From: Flaveria trinervia | Taxonomy: Eukaryota > Streptophyta > Magnoliopsida > Asterales > Asteraceae | Length of the DNA stretch: 64,000 bases | Direction: 5' to 3' | Assembly (NCBI GenBank): GCA_025506515.1 | Contig: CM046451.1 | Coordinates: 54,264,356 to 54,328,355 of the forward strand | Part shown: positions 23,288-34,277 of the stretch, one piece after another | Layout: each line of letters begins with the position of its first letter | Position numbering within the stretch: position 1 is the first letter of the stretch | The notes under the pieces: generated by a model | The model's database searches: none | The model's input: the letters and a program-made list of their open reading frames with translations, nothing else | What the model was told of the DNA's origin: nothing | Made by a program: the position numbers and the translations under genes

Positions 23288-23765
23288 TCTAAGTGTTCAT
23301 CCGCATTTCCCCTTTTGTTCATCGCATTTCATTTATTTTGTTCATCCGCATTTCTTTTTGTTCATCTGCCTTTCTTTTTGTTCATCCGCCTTTCTTTTCG
23401 TTCATACGCATTTCTTTTATTCATCCACATTTATTCATCCGCAATGACTTTGTTCATCTGCATTTGTTCAGTCACATGAACTTACTCATCCGCATTTCCT
23501 CAGTCGCATGAACTTACTCATCTGCATTGAATTTGTTCATCCGCATTTGTTCAGTCGCATGAACTTACTCATCCACATTTCTTTTACTCATCCGCATTTG
23601 TTCATCTGCATTAACTTTATTCATCTTCATTTCTCAGTCACATGAACTTACTCATCTGCATTTTCTTACTCATCCACATTGACTTTCTCATCCGCATTGA
23701 CTTTCTCATATGCATTTTTCAATACTCATCCGCATTGTCAATGCTCATCTGCATTTGTTCAACAC
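23288..23765. repeat. CATCCGCATTT-word array in Gypsy-1 LTR
   Basis: About 480 bp of irregular tandem units of roughly 18-25 bases built from TTCATCCGCATTTCTTTT and CAGTCGCATGAACTTACT. The second word is nearly the same as the CAGTCGCATGACTG word of Copia-A although the two elements belong to different superfamilies. Confidence 0.85.
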
Positions 23766-24212
23766 TTAAGTAGTTTTTCTAAACTTAGGCGTATGAACTA
23801 CTGTTGGGCGCATGAGCAACCTAGGGCACACTTATCAGCAGATTCAGTCCCCAAACCCCATCTATCATGTTCTAAGCTTAAATCATGCATTCTAAGCCTT
23901 AGAAACACAACCATAACATCATCAAGCATGATCATAGACCAAAATCACACCATACCCTCAACATGCACACACTCAAAATACGAGTATGAAACCCTAATTT
24001 TATAAAAAGTTCATACATGCAATTCCAGCCCCAAAATTAGTTAAAATATGTAAAAGAGGGGTTTTAGAACTCGCCTTAGCAGCCTCTTGAGTATGGCTTC
24101 TTCCAAACTCATTTGCAATTGAGTTCAACCGCCTAGAAACCCACCAAAAACATACACCAGGCACACACAACACACATAAGCATAAAACCGAGGACATAAC
24201 TGGTTAAGAACA

Positions 24213-25048
24213 TGTTAGGATCAGTGATCTACGTTTGATTGATTAGTGAGTATTGCAGCGGAAATCAAACAAAGAATTTAGACAATTCACAAGAATACAA
24301 TTGATATTCAAAGTAAGAATAACGATTATAGAAAGAATTCTGCAAATCAAAGATTTCATTCAATACGCGCTTTCGTGGTGGCAAAATGTCACACTTACAA
24401 TCAGGTCAATCATCCCTTATATAAGAATGTCGTGGTGGAACATTCCTTATATAGGAGATATGACATCTGCTGATGTCATTTGATAGTGACATCTAACAGA
24501 ATTATTCAGACTACTGAAAGTTAACACAACTACTGAAGATGTCAAAACAGCTGACATCTTCTTACAAAAATACTAAGTGTTAACTGTCACTACAACTACT
24601 GAAAAAAAAACTACTGAAACTACAAATACTAAAACAAAAAAGAAAACTACTGAAAGGAAACCATCACAACAACTGAAGAATGCTTCTTCAGCTGTTGTAA
24701 CAAACTCTGAAGGCTTCAGTACTTGTACTTGAACTTCAGCTGTTGTCATCAGCTGATGTCTTCAGTCTTTGTACTTCAGCTGTTGATCTTTAGTACTTCA
24801 GTCTTCAGCTGTTGATCTTCAGACTTTGGTCTTCAGCTGTTGAAGTCTTCAGTACTTTAGTCTTCAGCTGTTGATCTTCAGACTTTGGTCTTCAGCTGTT
24901 GAAGTCTTCAGTACTTTAGTCTTCAGCTGTTGAAGTCTTCAAACTTTGTCAAACAGCTGATCAAGTCTTTGGCAGTTGTTGTGATGTCTGTGGGACTTAG
25001 AGGTTTTTTTGATCAGGCTCATTGGTTCTTGTTATTTTTTTTTTGACA
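24213..25048 (-). repeat. Copia-B LTR, inverted relative to the adjoining element
   Basis: The plus strand begins TGTTAGGATCAGTGATC, the reverse complement of a Copia-B LTR 3' end, and finishes CATTGGTTCTTG...TTGACA, the degraded reverse complement of its 5' end. The internal array (24490-24990) consists of CTTCAGCTGTTGAAG-type words. Two TATATA-type boxes (about 24416 and 24457) lie before a duplicated CGTGGTGG segment. The PBS and gag immediately to the right are in plus orientation. In the other Copia-B copies (37181, 62630) the LTR end CCTAACA, not the TGTTGG end, abuts the PBS. This LTR is therefore flipped. Confidence 0.85.
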
Positions 25049-25050
25049 AA

Positions 25051-25062
25051 TGGTATCAGAGC
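25051..25062 (+). other. Copia-B primer-binding site (plus copy 1)
   Basis: TGGTATCAGAGC exactly matches the complement of the 3' end of plant initiator tRNA-Met. It lies two bases after the inverted LTR and about 190 bp before the gag start. Confidence 0.9.
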
Positions 25063-25253
25063 AGGTTAATCATTGATCGATCTAACAATTGATCATTGAA
25101 ACTGTTCAATCGCTCTAAGTTAATCGAATTAGCAAATTCGCAAGGATCTGTTATAGAGATTGAGAGTGTATCGCTTCTCGCCGTTTTATTGAGGTTCTGT
25201 GTGGTTCTGAGCTAAATTATTGTGATTTTACTTGAATCTGTCTGATTTTCACA

Positions 25254-27045
25254 ATGACTACTTCTTCGAATGATCCTTTCAATACTGGATCCTCTACCAA
25301 GCCTCCGATCTTGGTGAGGAATGAGTATAACATTTGGCAGAGAAGATTGCTCCATCACCTGTCTGTCAATAGCTCAGGTTGTTGGACATCTGTGGTACAT
25401 GGACCACATAAGCCAATGGTGAATGATCCGGAAACAAACCAGTTGGTTCCAAAGAAGAAGGAGCAATACTCCGACGAGGACAAGAAGTTGTTTGAAATCG
25501 ATGCAAAAGCCCATGGAATTTTGGCTATGGCTATTCCTAATGAGATTTACTCTGGGCTTCTGCATTGTGAGTCTGCTCATGACCTCTGGAAAGCCATCAA
25601 AGAACAATTTGTGGTACTGAGGAGGTTTTAGCAAACAACAGGGAAATCCTCGCCCAACAATATGAGACTTTCTCTCATAGAAAGGTGAGACTCTGACTCA
25701 ACAATTTGAGCGGTTTTCATGTTTAATCTCTGAATTGAAAATGGTTAAACATGAATATACCAGGAGTCAGATGAACCATAGATTCCTAAGATCACTGCCT
25801 GAGAGATGGAACACATATACCATTGTTCTACGCTCAAATGCTGATGTTGATCGCCTATCTCTCACCCAACTTCATGGGAAACTGCTTACATTCGAGAGAG
25901 AGATAGAGCAGAAAAGGAAATTGGCTTCATCTGGCAAGCTTACTAAGGATTTTGTCCAAGGGAACACTGCCTGATTGGACATCAAGAGTCAGAATATGCG
26001 TCATCTGAAAGCCAGTATGATGAGCATATTGATTTCTCTACAAACACTTCTGAGCCTGCCTTTGTGAGTGTGATAGTTATTCTGCTGGTAGTAATAGTGA
26101 CAATCTAGTTTCATCATGGATGATCTCAAGGGGATTGCTGATGATGACTTAGAAGAGATGGATATTTTGAGCCAAATGGCCTTGATAAATATCAGATCTC
26201 AGAAGTTCTACAAAAGAACTGGAAGGAAATCCCAGGACTCTCTGGCAAAACCAAAGTGGTTTGACAAGAGTAAGTTGAAGTGCCATAAATGCCACAGGCT
26301 TGGACACTTTGCAAGAGAATGTAGATCATCTGGATCTAACTCTCCTGCACCTTTTGTGACTTTCCCTGGCAATAGTCAACAAAACAGAGGGCAACAACCT
26401 GTCAATTCTGGTTATCATCACCAACCACAATCTCCTGCATATTTTGTTCCACAGGGGCCAATGCCATATCCATACCCCTGCTATTACATGCCACAACCAG
26501 GCCAGGTTCAAGCACCCACTGCTCAGCAACCACATGCACTCCCTGAGCCTCAACCATCCCAATCTCATCAACCTAATCAACTTCAACAACACAGCTTCTT
26601 CACACCAGGAGTTGTTGACTGGAGCAGCTTACCAGATGATGTGTCTGGTAATGAACAACTGTTCTCAGGTGCTGGTCAACATGGTGGTGAGCATCCTTTT
26701 GGAAATCTAGCTCTCATGACTTTGGAATCCTCTAATGGATCATCCTCAAGTACCTCTTCAACACAGGTATCACAGGTATCCTCTGAGGCTAAGGCCAAAT
26801 TATGTTCTGAAACTTGCATAGCAGCATTTGCCTCTATTAGAGAAGCAAATGTGGCTTTAATCAATAAAAATGTAGAGCAAGAACAAATAATTTCCAAAAA
26901 TAAAGCTGAGTTTGAGTCTGTGCTGAAAGAGAAAACTGATGAGATTTATAAATTAAAATGCCAAATCTCTGATGATAAGGCTAGGGAGGATGTACTCTTA
27001 GAGAAGTACAAAGACTCAAAGATACTCTTGCTGTCACCCAAGTAG
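25254..27045 (+). pseudogene. Copia-B gag (plus copy 1)
   Basis: Starts at ATG 25254 (MTTSSNDPFNTGSST). Landmarks: WQRRLLHHLSVNSSGCW, KKLFEIDAKAHGILAMAIP, then after a frameshift near 25615 the SLPERWNTYTIVLRS and LTQLHGKLLTFEREIEQK blocks. A second break lies at about 25972. From 26116 a 309-residue frame holds DDLKGIADDDLEEMDILSQ, an intact zinc knuckle CHKCHRLGHFAREC (26281-26322), a Gln/Pro-rich stretch and a coiled coil. This is the UBN2-type copia gag. Confidence 0.9.
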
Positions 27046-27796
27046 AGTGTGATCGATGGGTACAATCTTGCAAGGGCTTTGAAATGCTTCTTAGTAAGCA
27101 AACAACTTCCAATGTGAAGTTTGGAATTGGTTATAATCACACTGCTCCTCTACAGATTTTGCTTCAAGAGCAGGAGTAGAATCTGATGGAGAAAGTAATG
27201 ACCAATCCACCTCATCATGTGATTCACTACTTGATAAAGCACCATCAGTAGTTGAAGTCAGTAGTAATCCCTCTGTGAACCTATCAGCTGATATGATGAT
27301 TCAACTGCTGACACTCACATGATCAATGAGTTGATCAACCCAAGTGTTATCCCTAGAAGTACTGAGGGTACTGGAGAGCAGGGGATAACATCTGGAGTTC
27401 AAATCCCAATGACTGACAGCACTGAAGAGAAGAAAACTGTCAGTAGGAAGGATTTGAAGCCTACTAAGGAAGTTGACAAGAAGGCAAAAAGTGCTTCTAA
27501 ACTGCTGAAGAGCAAGTCTTTAGTAGTTTCATCTTCTTCAGTTGATGATCACAGAAGATGAAGAAGAAACATGTGAAATATGTGGTCTATCAATCATCTC
27601 ACAGATTGGTGGTACAAAAAGGGATCCAAACTCAAACAAAAGGAGAAAATTAAAGAACTTGGCTAAAATGAAAACTGAGTTTGAGTCCAAGTTTGTACCA
27701 GCAGCATCAAATCCTGTTACTCCTATGTCCAAAAAGAAATCTAAAAGGGAAGGAGTGCAACAGGCAACAGCTGAGGTTGCTCAAAAGAAGATGGTG
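27046..27796 (+). pseudogene. Copia-B gag C-terminus / second zinc knuckle (plus copy 1)
   Basis: Frame 27319-27561 and its neighbours are the Ser/Thr/Lys-rich gag-protease linker. A second knuckle begins CEICG at about 27573 but loses its frame a few codons later, and the last Cys reads Trp. The intact version is at 60019-60060 (minus). The reading ends at 27796 where a minus-strand Copia-B LTR starts; protease and later domains are absent. Confidence 0.75.
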
Positions 27797-28686
27797 TGAC
27801 AGGATCAGTGATCACAAGTTTGATGTATCAGAATATAAAGCAGCGGAATACAAACAGAATTAGACAAATTGTAGCAAGCCAACGATATTGTGAGCATTAA
27901 GATCGCATACAGTTATAGGGAGAGAATATGAATTTCTGATTTCTAGGAATGTTTATAGATGTAGAATATCTAATCGAATCAATCATCATTCCATTCAATT
28001 ACTCATTTCACTCAATGATTACAATAGGTTGTCACTCCTTATATAGAGTGCAACAGTCACTGCTGTTATCACGGAAAGTGACAACTGGCAGATCCAATAC
28101 AGAAATAACTAATTCTTAACAAACTACTGAAATGTTCACAACTACTGAGAACATATCAGCAAGTTAAGTACAAAATATAAAACTACTGAAACTACAACGA
28201 CTGAAGAACAAGCTCTTCAGTCGTTTTACAAAACTACTGAAACATAGAAAATAAAACTACTGATATCACAACTACTGAAGAAGTACTCTTCAGCAGTTGT
28301 GACAAACTACTGAGGCTTCAGTACTTGATCTTCAGACTTTGACCTTCAGGTGTTTCATCAGCTGATGACTTCAGTAGATATCATCAGCTGATGTCTTCAG
28401 TCTTTGTCTTCAGACTTTGTACATCAGTTGTTGATCTTCAGCACTTGTGAACTCTTCAGCTGTTGTACTTCAGTACTTTGGTCTTTCAGCTTCAGCACTT
28501 GTGTTCTTCAGCTGTTGTACTTCAGCACTTTGGTTCTTCAGCTGTTAAGGTCTTCAGCACTTGATCTTCAGCTGTTGAAGTCTTCAGCACTTGTCAAACT
28601 ACTGATGAGGCTTTCAGCAGTTGTTGTGATACCGTGTGGGACTTAGAGGTTTCTGATCTTGGCTCATTGGTTCTTTTGGTCCAACA
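27797..28686 (-). repeat. Copia-B 3' LTR (minus copy B)
   Basis: Plus strand TGACAGGATCAGTGATC...GGTCCAACA. It is 890 bp, against 760 bp for the copy at 52052 and 925 bp for the one at 37181, with most of the difference in the array of ACTACTGAAG / CTTCAGCTGTTG words (28120-28620). Confidence 0.88.
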
Positions 28687-28700
28687 AACTCCCCCTGAAC
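28687..28700 (-). other. Copia-B polypurine tract (minus copy B)
   Basis: AACTCCCCCTGAAC next to the LTR is a minus-strand purine run with GGGGGAGTT. Confidence 0.8.
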
Positions 28701-28738
28701 CAATGCAGCCAAAACCTCTAACTTATTTATACTCCCAC

Positions 28739-30134
28739 TTATTGATGGCAAAATGTTGGTCTTTTTCCTTCTTGATCAGTAGAGAAGATGACCCATGTAA
28801 GCTCCGGCCTGGGAAAAATCTCAAATATTTGTTTGGCAGAGTATGAATGGGAACTCTGTTTTGGGGAACTGGACACAGAGTTGTTATCCCATTCATGAGA
28901 TTTACTTCCCCATAATGAGTCTGTATGACTCACGAACATAGGCCTCAAGGAGAACAATTGTTCCTCTTGAGAGAGTTCTTCAGCTCCTCCTTCGAAGAAG
29001 AACTCTGGACCATAGTACTCTGATAAGTACTTCATGGTCCTGCCATTTTTCAGCTCCACCGTAGTTACCTCCCTATATACAAATTCATCAGGATGGTTGC
29101 CTTCAAGGAGTAACTGGAGCTCATTCTTTTGGATGTCTTCAAGCTTTTTATATAACAACCCCTTCTAATCATCTTGTTTTCTAGTAAGGCTTGAGGTGTC
29201 TTCTTTGCTTGGTGAGCTTTCTTGAATTCATCAATGATTTCCCAAGGTGAGACTACAACGGCCAACATGATGGTAGATTCTATTGTTTTTCGTACTTGGC
29301 CGTTGTATCTGTGTGGGATAGTTCTTTTATGGATTCTAGAACTCACCCTGGGGTCTGGCCATACTCTCACTCTCTCCTTCTGATACTGAAAGGTGTGCCT
29401 GAGAGTGTACAGCCTTTGAGCATGCCCTTTCATGGCTTGAATAGATGATGACTGAGGAAATTCCTTGTCAACCATCTTCAACAGTTGCTCATCGTGCTGT
29501 TTCTGCTGTTCTTCTTCTTCTATCTTGACTCTGACCATTTCCCTTTGAGAGTCAGGTGTGATCATGGATTGACTTCGGGGTTTGGTAGCTTCAGAACAGC
29601 AGAGAGTGGCAGATATCATCTTCATCCTCTCTCTTCTTCTTCTTCCATCCTCAGCACCCTTCTCCTCCTTCGGGGTACATCACTGGATGATGGTTTGTTG
29701 GTGAAGGGATTGGTTTTGAAGAAAGAGGATGTTTGGATTTTGGCTTAGAGGTTGGTTGGGAGATTTGAGGGGATAGATTTGAGTGGGTGGAAGGGAAGGT
29801 TTATCTAGCATCTTGTTGTAGTTAAGTTTTCTCTCTTTTAGAGTCATAAGCCTTTTTAGCACCCACCCCCAGGCTTCCACAACCACCAATAATGTTGATT
29901 GCAGACAGACAGATTCTGGTGGCTATAGCCAGAATGCTGTCCCTGGACCATGCGCGGATCTCCATTAATGATCTTCCCAAGTATTTTGCAATAAAGCGGA
30001 TCATTATTTCCAACTCTCTTTCTCAAGAGCATCATACCCTGCCCATCGGGTTTGTATCTCTTGTACTCTAACCTTCTGATCTCACTATCCAGTGTGGCTG
30101 TGTCAAACCCTGCCTGAAGAGCATCATTGCCCAT
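28739..30134 (-). pseudogene. Copia-B ORF3 C-terminal part (copy B)
   Basis: Readable pieces: 30134-29856 (GFDTATLDSEIRRLEYK; then an RFIAKYLGRSL-type block), 29625-29065 (VKIEEEEQQKQHDEQLLK coiled coil, YTLRHTFQYQKERVRVWPDP, SSRIHKRTIPHRYNGQV) and 29158-28739 (LYKKLEDIQKNELQLLLEG, RTMKYLSEYYGPEFFFEG). Block order and wording match 54455-52912 in the other Copia-B. A short segment containing the GFDTATLD region is duplicated around 30050-30190, giving an extra copy of a GTTTGTATC...CAAACCCTGCCTGAAGAG unit. Function unknown. Confidence 0.7.
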
Positions 30135-32257
30135 CGGGTTTGTATCTTGTACTTCTAACTTCTGATCTCACTATCCAGTGTGGCTGTGGTCAAACCCTGC
30201 CTGAAGAGTTGTTCAAATATATTATCATGGAGCGGCTGGTGTGGTGTCAGTTCTTTGACCAGCTCCTCCAAGGATTTGTCTTCAGCAGTGGATCATCAGC
30301 ACTTCTCTTTCGTGTACGTGAGCAGAGGTTGCTTTTCTTTTCCTCCTTCCTTTCCTCAGATCTTTTCCTCTTTCTTTCTTTCACTGCAGTACTCTCCCCC
30401 TTTTTGGTTGCATTGGAGGAAGGGGTTGGTACCGCAGAAAGAGTCTTTTGGACAGCAGCATCAACCAGGGCTGTAATGTTGAGGAAAGCCTCTCATCAAG
30501 GCTTTGATCACTATATCAGTGATTATGGGGGTGATGAGAGGGAGGGAATTTTGGAGTACAGCACCTATTTGCTCAGGAGGGTTCTGTTCCTGAGAAGTAG
30601 GGCCTGAAGCAGAGGCAGGTGGTTGATTTTGGGGTGGCTGTGTTGGGAAACCTTCAAGGGAAGGTGCCATCTGTGGGTGTATGATGGTGGCAGATGGACT
30701 TGCATCCTGAGACATCTTGGCCAGCAGCTCTTGAGTCTGCTAACCTCATTCTAAGAATGGTATTGAGCAACTACATCATAGAAGAAGCTCAGGTCATCAT
30801 CAGTTGATACTGAATCACCTGACCTCCTGCTTAGAGAGGATTTACATGCACTGGGTGTAGACCAGTTGGTGCATGTGCCCCTTGTGCTTGGTACTGGGGA
30901 CTTCCAGCCTCAGGACAATGTCCATCATCAGCTGTTGCCTCTAGGGAGGTCTTAGCAATGTTACCAGCCTCACTCTGGTCATGTGCTGAGTCAGAGGAGG
31001 TGGCAGCCTCACTAGATATTCTAAGCTCCTTGTCTACACCAGGAGATAGAATTGGGAAACCCCTGTGCTGTGGGTTCTCAGGTGCACTGTGTTCCTCCCC
31101 CTCAATTGTAGAGGTATTCCCAGTAGTAAGTGGGTTCTGGGGAGGGGGTGAGGAGTGCAATTGAGTCAGCACTTGTGCAACTATAAAGTTGGGCTGTGAG
31201 GGGCGGTTGTTTGGGGTAAGGGGTTAGAAGCAGTGTGCACCTGGGGTGGATGGTGCTCTTCAATGGCAATCTCCTCAAGTGAGTGAGATCCCAGATAAGT
31301 AGGGCCCCTTGGGTTGCTGCAGGCTCCTGTTGAGAGGAAGCCTGAGCGGCTGTGGCTGGAGAGTCATTGTATCCACTAGGGGGTTAGGACTAGTGGATAT
31401 ATCCTGCGTTTGTGGTGCAGGAGCATCCTCAGGGGACTCAATTCCTGAGTAGCCATTTGGGTTTTTTTGGTGGTTTGGTGGGGACATTGGATTTGGAGGT
31501 GGTGGCTGTGGGTTCCAGCTGCGTGGGTTTTCAGCTTGGCAGCCAGTTTGAGTGTCCGGTCAGAGTTGTGCCGGAGTATACTTCTGGCAGAACAGCCGTA
31601 GCAGGGACTCCCAAGCCAAAAGTCCCTCAGCATTAAGCTGGTCTATAATAATGGCCATTATGAACCGTGGATAGAGTATCCAACGGTGGCAGTTAGTTTG
31701 AGCCATATCTTTGAGCTCTGAAAATATTAATTCTGAAAAATTCAGTGGTTGTTGCTCAAGGATAGAATACATTACCTGCTGCCATTTGGTGGACATTTGA
31801 TCCCAAGACGATGTCTTAGGGGCCAAACATACATTGACCATGTGAAAAGTCAGGCGCTCAGCGTCATTAAAGTGTTTCTTCATGATGGTGGTGGCACTGA
31901 GATCACTTGATATCCATGCTGAGCAAATGATAGATCTATGGTGCCCTTCGGATATCCAGCAGGAGAGGTAGCATCACTCAGTTGAAGAATTTTACGGATT
32001 GTTGCAGGAGTAATCACTACTTCTTTGTTGTTGACGACTGACCGGAGGGATGTTGTGTTGCTCTCCTCAGTTGTAACAGTAACGTTCATCCAAAATTGGT
32101 TCAAGGATTCGGCATGTAAAACGGGGTTCAGAAGGAATGCCTTGTTGTATGGGGACTGAACCATAAGATCGATAGCAGCATCGAACTTAGTCCAGATCGG
32201 CGATTTTGTGAGGTAGGCAACACAGTTGTGTCGCGGTTTAATTTGCATAGACGCCAT
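30135..32257 (-). pseudogene. Copia-B ORF3 N-terminal part (copy B)
   Basis: Starts at ATG 32257 (MASMQIKPRHNCVAYLTKS), 64 bp after TATA. The conserved domain reads FLLNPVLHAESLNQFW, VVITPATIRKILQLSD, YPKGTIDLSF and then, after a frameshift near 31880, HFNDAERLTFHMVN, NFSELIFSELKDM and ILYPRFIMAIIIDQL. The next about 1.4 kb is Pro/Ser/Gln-rich linker in several frames (31487-30461). The N-terminal pattern recurs in ORF3 of Copia-A and Copia-C. It has no signal peptide or hydrophobic helix. Confidence 0.78.
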
Positions 32258-32320
32258 GGAAGTTTTGGAGAGGAACGTTAGGTTTGAAGAAGATGAAGCA
32301 TGGAGAGCTCAGGTAAGGGG

Positions 32321-32330
32321 TATTTATAGG
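32321..32330 (-). promoter_or_regulatory. TATA box in front of Copia-B ORF3 (copy B)
   Basis: Minus strand CCTATAAATA, 64 bp upstream of the ORF3 ATG and directly downstream of the ACTACTGAAG array. The same sequence is at 56434-56443 in copy A. Confidence 0.6.
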
Positions 32331-32334
32331 GTAC

Positions 32335-32595
32335 GGGTGAGGAAACGACTGAAGGATGTGGTGTTAGTCATCAGTAGTTTGAAACGACCGTTGACATGGT
32401 ATTATCCTTTCAGACGTTGAAACAGCTGAAGTCGTGGTGTTAGGCATCAGTAGTTTAGAAAACTACTGAAGACCGTGGTTTTGACTTCAGATGATTGAAC
32501 AACTGAGGACATGGTGTTTGTCATCAGTAGTTATGAAACTACTGAAGACAGTGGTTTTGTCATCAGTTGTTTAAAATGAAACAGCAGTTTAACAA
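32335..32595 (-). repeat. ACTACTGAAG array upstream of Copia-B ORF3 (copy B)
   Basis: Four or five irregular units of the form GTTTTGTCATCAGTAGTT...AACTACTGAAGAC, each a pair of inverted half-words CAGTAGTT / AACTACTG around a short centre. The array is cut by the assembly gap at 32596. Confidence 0.8.
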
Positions 32596-32695
32596 NNNNN
32601 NNNNNNNNNNNNNNNNNNNNNNNNNNNNNNNNNNNNNNNNNNNNNNNNNNNNNNNNNNNNNNNNNNNNNNNNNNNNNNNNNNNNNNNNNNNNNNN
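32596..32695. other. Assembly gap of exactly 100 N
   Basis: A round-number N run typical of a scaffold join of unknown size. Left of it is minus-strand Copia-B, right of it plus-strand Copia-A, so continuity across it cannot be assumed. Confidence 0.98.
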
Positions 32696-33035
32696 ATTCT
32701 TGAAAGTCCAAATCATTATGTGTATCCTACAACACTAGTATGATTTTCCTAAACTTGCTAATGACTCTAGATGAAAACAAGAATCTAGCATCAAAAGGCT
32801 TTGGTAAATGCCCCAAATGATTTGATAAATCTGTATGATTCCATAATGATCGTTCCAGTTATGATCAAAGTAACTTGACGCTATACTGTCTAGAAAAAAA
32901 TCTGGTAGATACTTATCTTAAGATTTCAACCTCATACAAAATACAAAATATGTTTTAGCTTTGTTTAATTTCTAGTTGTTTAATTTAGTTAATTTTAGTT
33001 AATTGAATTTAAATGTCGGACAACGCATCGGAAGT
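32696..33035 (+). other. Copia-A post-pol spacer (plus copy)
   Basis: AT-rich non-coding sequence matching the reverse complement of about 48410-48770 (shared words GAAAGTCCAAATCA, GCTAATGACTCT, AACAAGAATC). No ORF or RNA gene seen. Confidence 0.7.
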
Positions 33036-33240
33036 CAATCTAGGAGTTGCTCACTAAAAGGACACATCTGAGGTGACCAATAGGGGTTTCAAATAAAAGG
33101 GTCACGTCTGAGGTGACAAATTGTTTTTGTTGTTAAAAGGATCACGTCTGAGGTGATCAATAATTTTCTAAGTTAAAATGGTCATGTCTGAGATGATCAC
33201 TTGTCAAAATGTCTTATCAATAAGTAAAAGGGCTAAGTGT
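33036..33240 (+). repeat. CACGTCTGAGGTGA minisatellite (plus copy)
   Basis: Four irregular units of about 40-45 bp, each holding a near-palindromic core such as GTCACGTCTGAGGTGAC followed by an AT-rich tail ending in AAAAGG. The reverse complement of the same minisatellite lies at 48186-48395. Confidence 0.8.
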
Positions 33241-33249
33241 ATGAATGGT

Positions 33250-33545
33250 CATAAGGTCAAACTCATAAGTATGAGCCATTCGCATGACTGGACCATGAGT
33301 ATGGACCAGTCATACGATTGGACCATACTTATGAACCACTCAAACGAATGGGCATCAGTATAAACCATTCACACGATTGGATCACAAGAATGAACCAATT
33401 GCATGAATGGAGGTGACCAAATAAGTCAGTCGCATGACTGAAACCTAGTCGCATGACTGAATGTGACCGACTGAGCCAATCGCACGACTAAGCTCCAATC
33501 GCACGAATGAAAAGTGCGAATGGATCTAGTCACCTGATTGATAAT
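33250..33545 (+). repeat. CGAC-word array upstream of Copia-A ORF3 (plus copy)
   Basis: About 300 bp of words such as CATTCGCATGACTGGACC, CAGTCATACGATTGGACC and CAATCGCACGACTAAGC at irregular spacing, ending nine bases before a TATA box. It is the same vocabulary as in the Copia-A LTRs. Confidence 0.85.
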
Positions 33546-33553
33546 AGATTCAG

Positions 33554-33561
33554 TATAAATA
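33554..33561 (+). promoter_or_regulatory. TATA box in front of Copia-A ORF3 (plus copy)
   Basis: TATAAATA directly after the CGAC-word array. In the minus copy the same place (47872-47881) reads TATAATAGGG. Confidence 0.6.
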
Positions 33562-34277
33562 GGGCTAAAGTCGATCGCATATGTTCATCACCCCACAATC
33601 GCCCGAAAATCGCCCGAAAGTAGCGACACCCTGCAAAAATCAGATTAAATCAATTTTCTCTTCAGCATTGTGTTACTAACGTGTTGTTACATCATCTGTA
33701 GGTAATTATCAACCCAATTGCACAAAATGCATGGTGAAATCAAACCCTAACAGGCCCAAATTGTTTAAAATCAAGAAATATGTGATAACTATCAAGCAGA
33801 CCAAATAAAAGTGAATATTGGTTAAAATGAAAGACATACTACAACAATTAATGGTCTTGCGAGTCTAAAGAACCTAAACACAACGTTTAACTTCCAGTAT
33901 TAACCTAGATTCAGGATTAAAGTGTCGAATAGAGACGTATGTGACTTGTCACTCCGAATGAACTTCAATCGCACGATTAAACTGGGCGAATGACTCAATC
34001 AGCCAAATGAACTAGGCGTATTAGCATAATCGTACGATTGAACTTAGCCGCATGCTCAGTCGCCCAATTGAACTCAGTCGCATGCTCAGTCGCCCGATTA
34101 AACTCAGTCGCATGCTCAGTCGCCCGATTGAAGTCAGTCGCGTACTCAATCAAACGACTGAACTCAGTCATATGGTTCAATCGCATGATAGAACCAGACT
34201 AATTTCAAAACAGTATAAGTTTCAATAGTTTCTGTTATGGACAAATCTCATGTTTATGTGTCTTGTGTTACAGAAAC
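33562..34277 (+). other. Copia-A ORF3 leader with probable intron (plus copy)
   Basis: About 700 bp without an ORF separates TATA from the ORF3 ATG. An acceptor-like TCTTGTGTTACAG lies seven bases before the ATG, and the minus copy has TCTTGTGCTACAG in the same place. A donor candidate is the GTAGGTAATT at about 33700. A second CGAC-word array (33955-34195) with TCAGTCGCCCGATTGAA units lies inside. Splicing is inferred. Confidence 0.5.

Larger units (their letters stand above)
5906..24212 (-). mobile_element. Gypsy-1, Ty3/gypsy element split by Copia-C
   Basis: On the minus strand the order is LTR (24212 to 22067), PBS (22066-22053), gag, zinc knuckle, protease, RT and the first part of RNase H (to 18656). 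The rest of RNase H and integrase follow at 6958-5940. Gag-PR-RT-RH-IN is the Ty3/gypsy order. The interruption at 6959-18650 is the Copia-C insertion with a 5-bp TSD. The left end is truncated in integrase near 5906-5940 at a junction with a Copia-A LTR, so no 3' LTR or chromodomain is present. Stops and frameshifts occur throughout. The integrase wording is of the kind found in Tekay/Del-like chromoviruses, an attribution by recall. Confidence 0.85.
22067..24212 (-). repeat. Gypsy-1 5' LTR region
   Basis: About 2.1 kb of non-coding sequence lies outside the PBS and runs up to an unrelated Copia-B LTR at 24213. It holds a two-copy 122-bp tandem repeat (22581) and a long array of CATCCGCATTT / CAGTCGCATGAA words (23288-23765). 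The outer LTR end is not visible, probably because the Copia-B sequence cuts it. Small ORFs here have no recognisable content. Short direct runs such as CATACATAACATACATCATACAT (split over 23110-23160) are AT-rich simple sequence. Confidence 0.6.
27797..32595 (-). mobile_element. Copia-B 3' half (minus copy B)
   Basis: On the minus strand: ORF3 promoter array (32595-32335), TATA (32330), ORF3 (32257-28739), PPT, 3' LTR. It sits directly in Copia-B plus-strand gag at its left end and is cut at its right end by the 100-N gap, so pol, gag and 5' LTR are missing from the assembly. Its ORF3 is homologous to that at 52912-56376. Confidence 0.85.

Noticed and set aside
23288..23765. CRISPR-like repeated words (also at 5400-5610, 33250-33545, 47885-48185)
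   Set aside because: Unit length and spacing are irregular, there are no constant repeats with unique spacers, no cas genes occur, and the DNA is plant retrotransposon.
22364..24483. Small plus- and minus-strand ORFs in the Gypsy-1 LTR and Copia-B LTR as host genes
   Set aside because: They follow repeat arrays (Phe/Ile/His-rich readings of CATCCGCATTT) and have no start context or domain.
30092..30607. 171-residue plus-strand ORF
   Set aside because: Antisense shadow of Copia-B ORF3; Cys/Phe/Ser-rich reading caused by the opposite strand.
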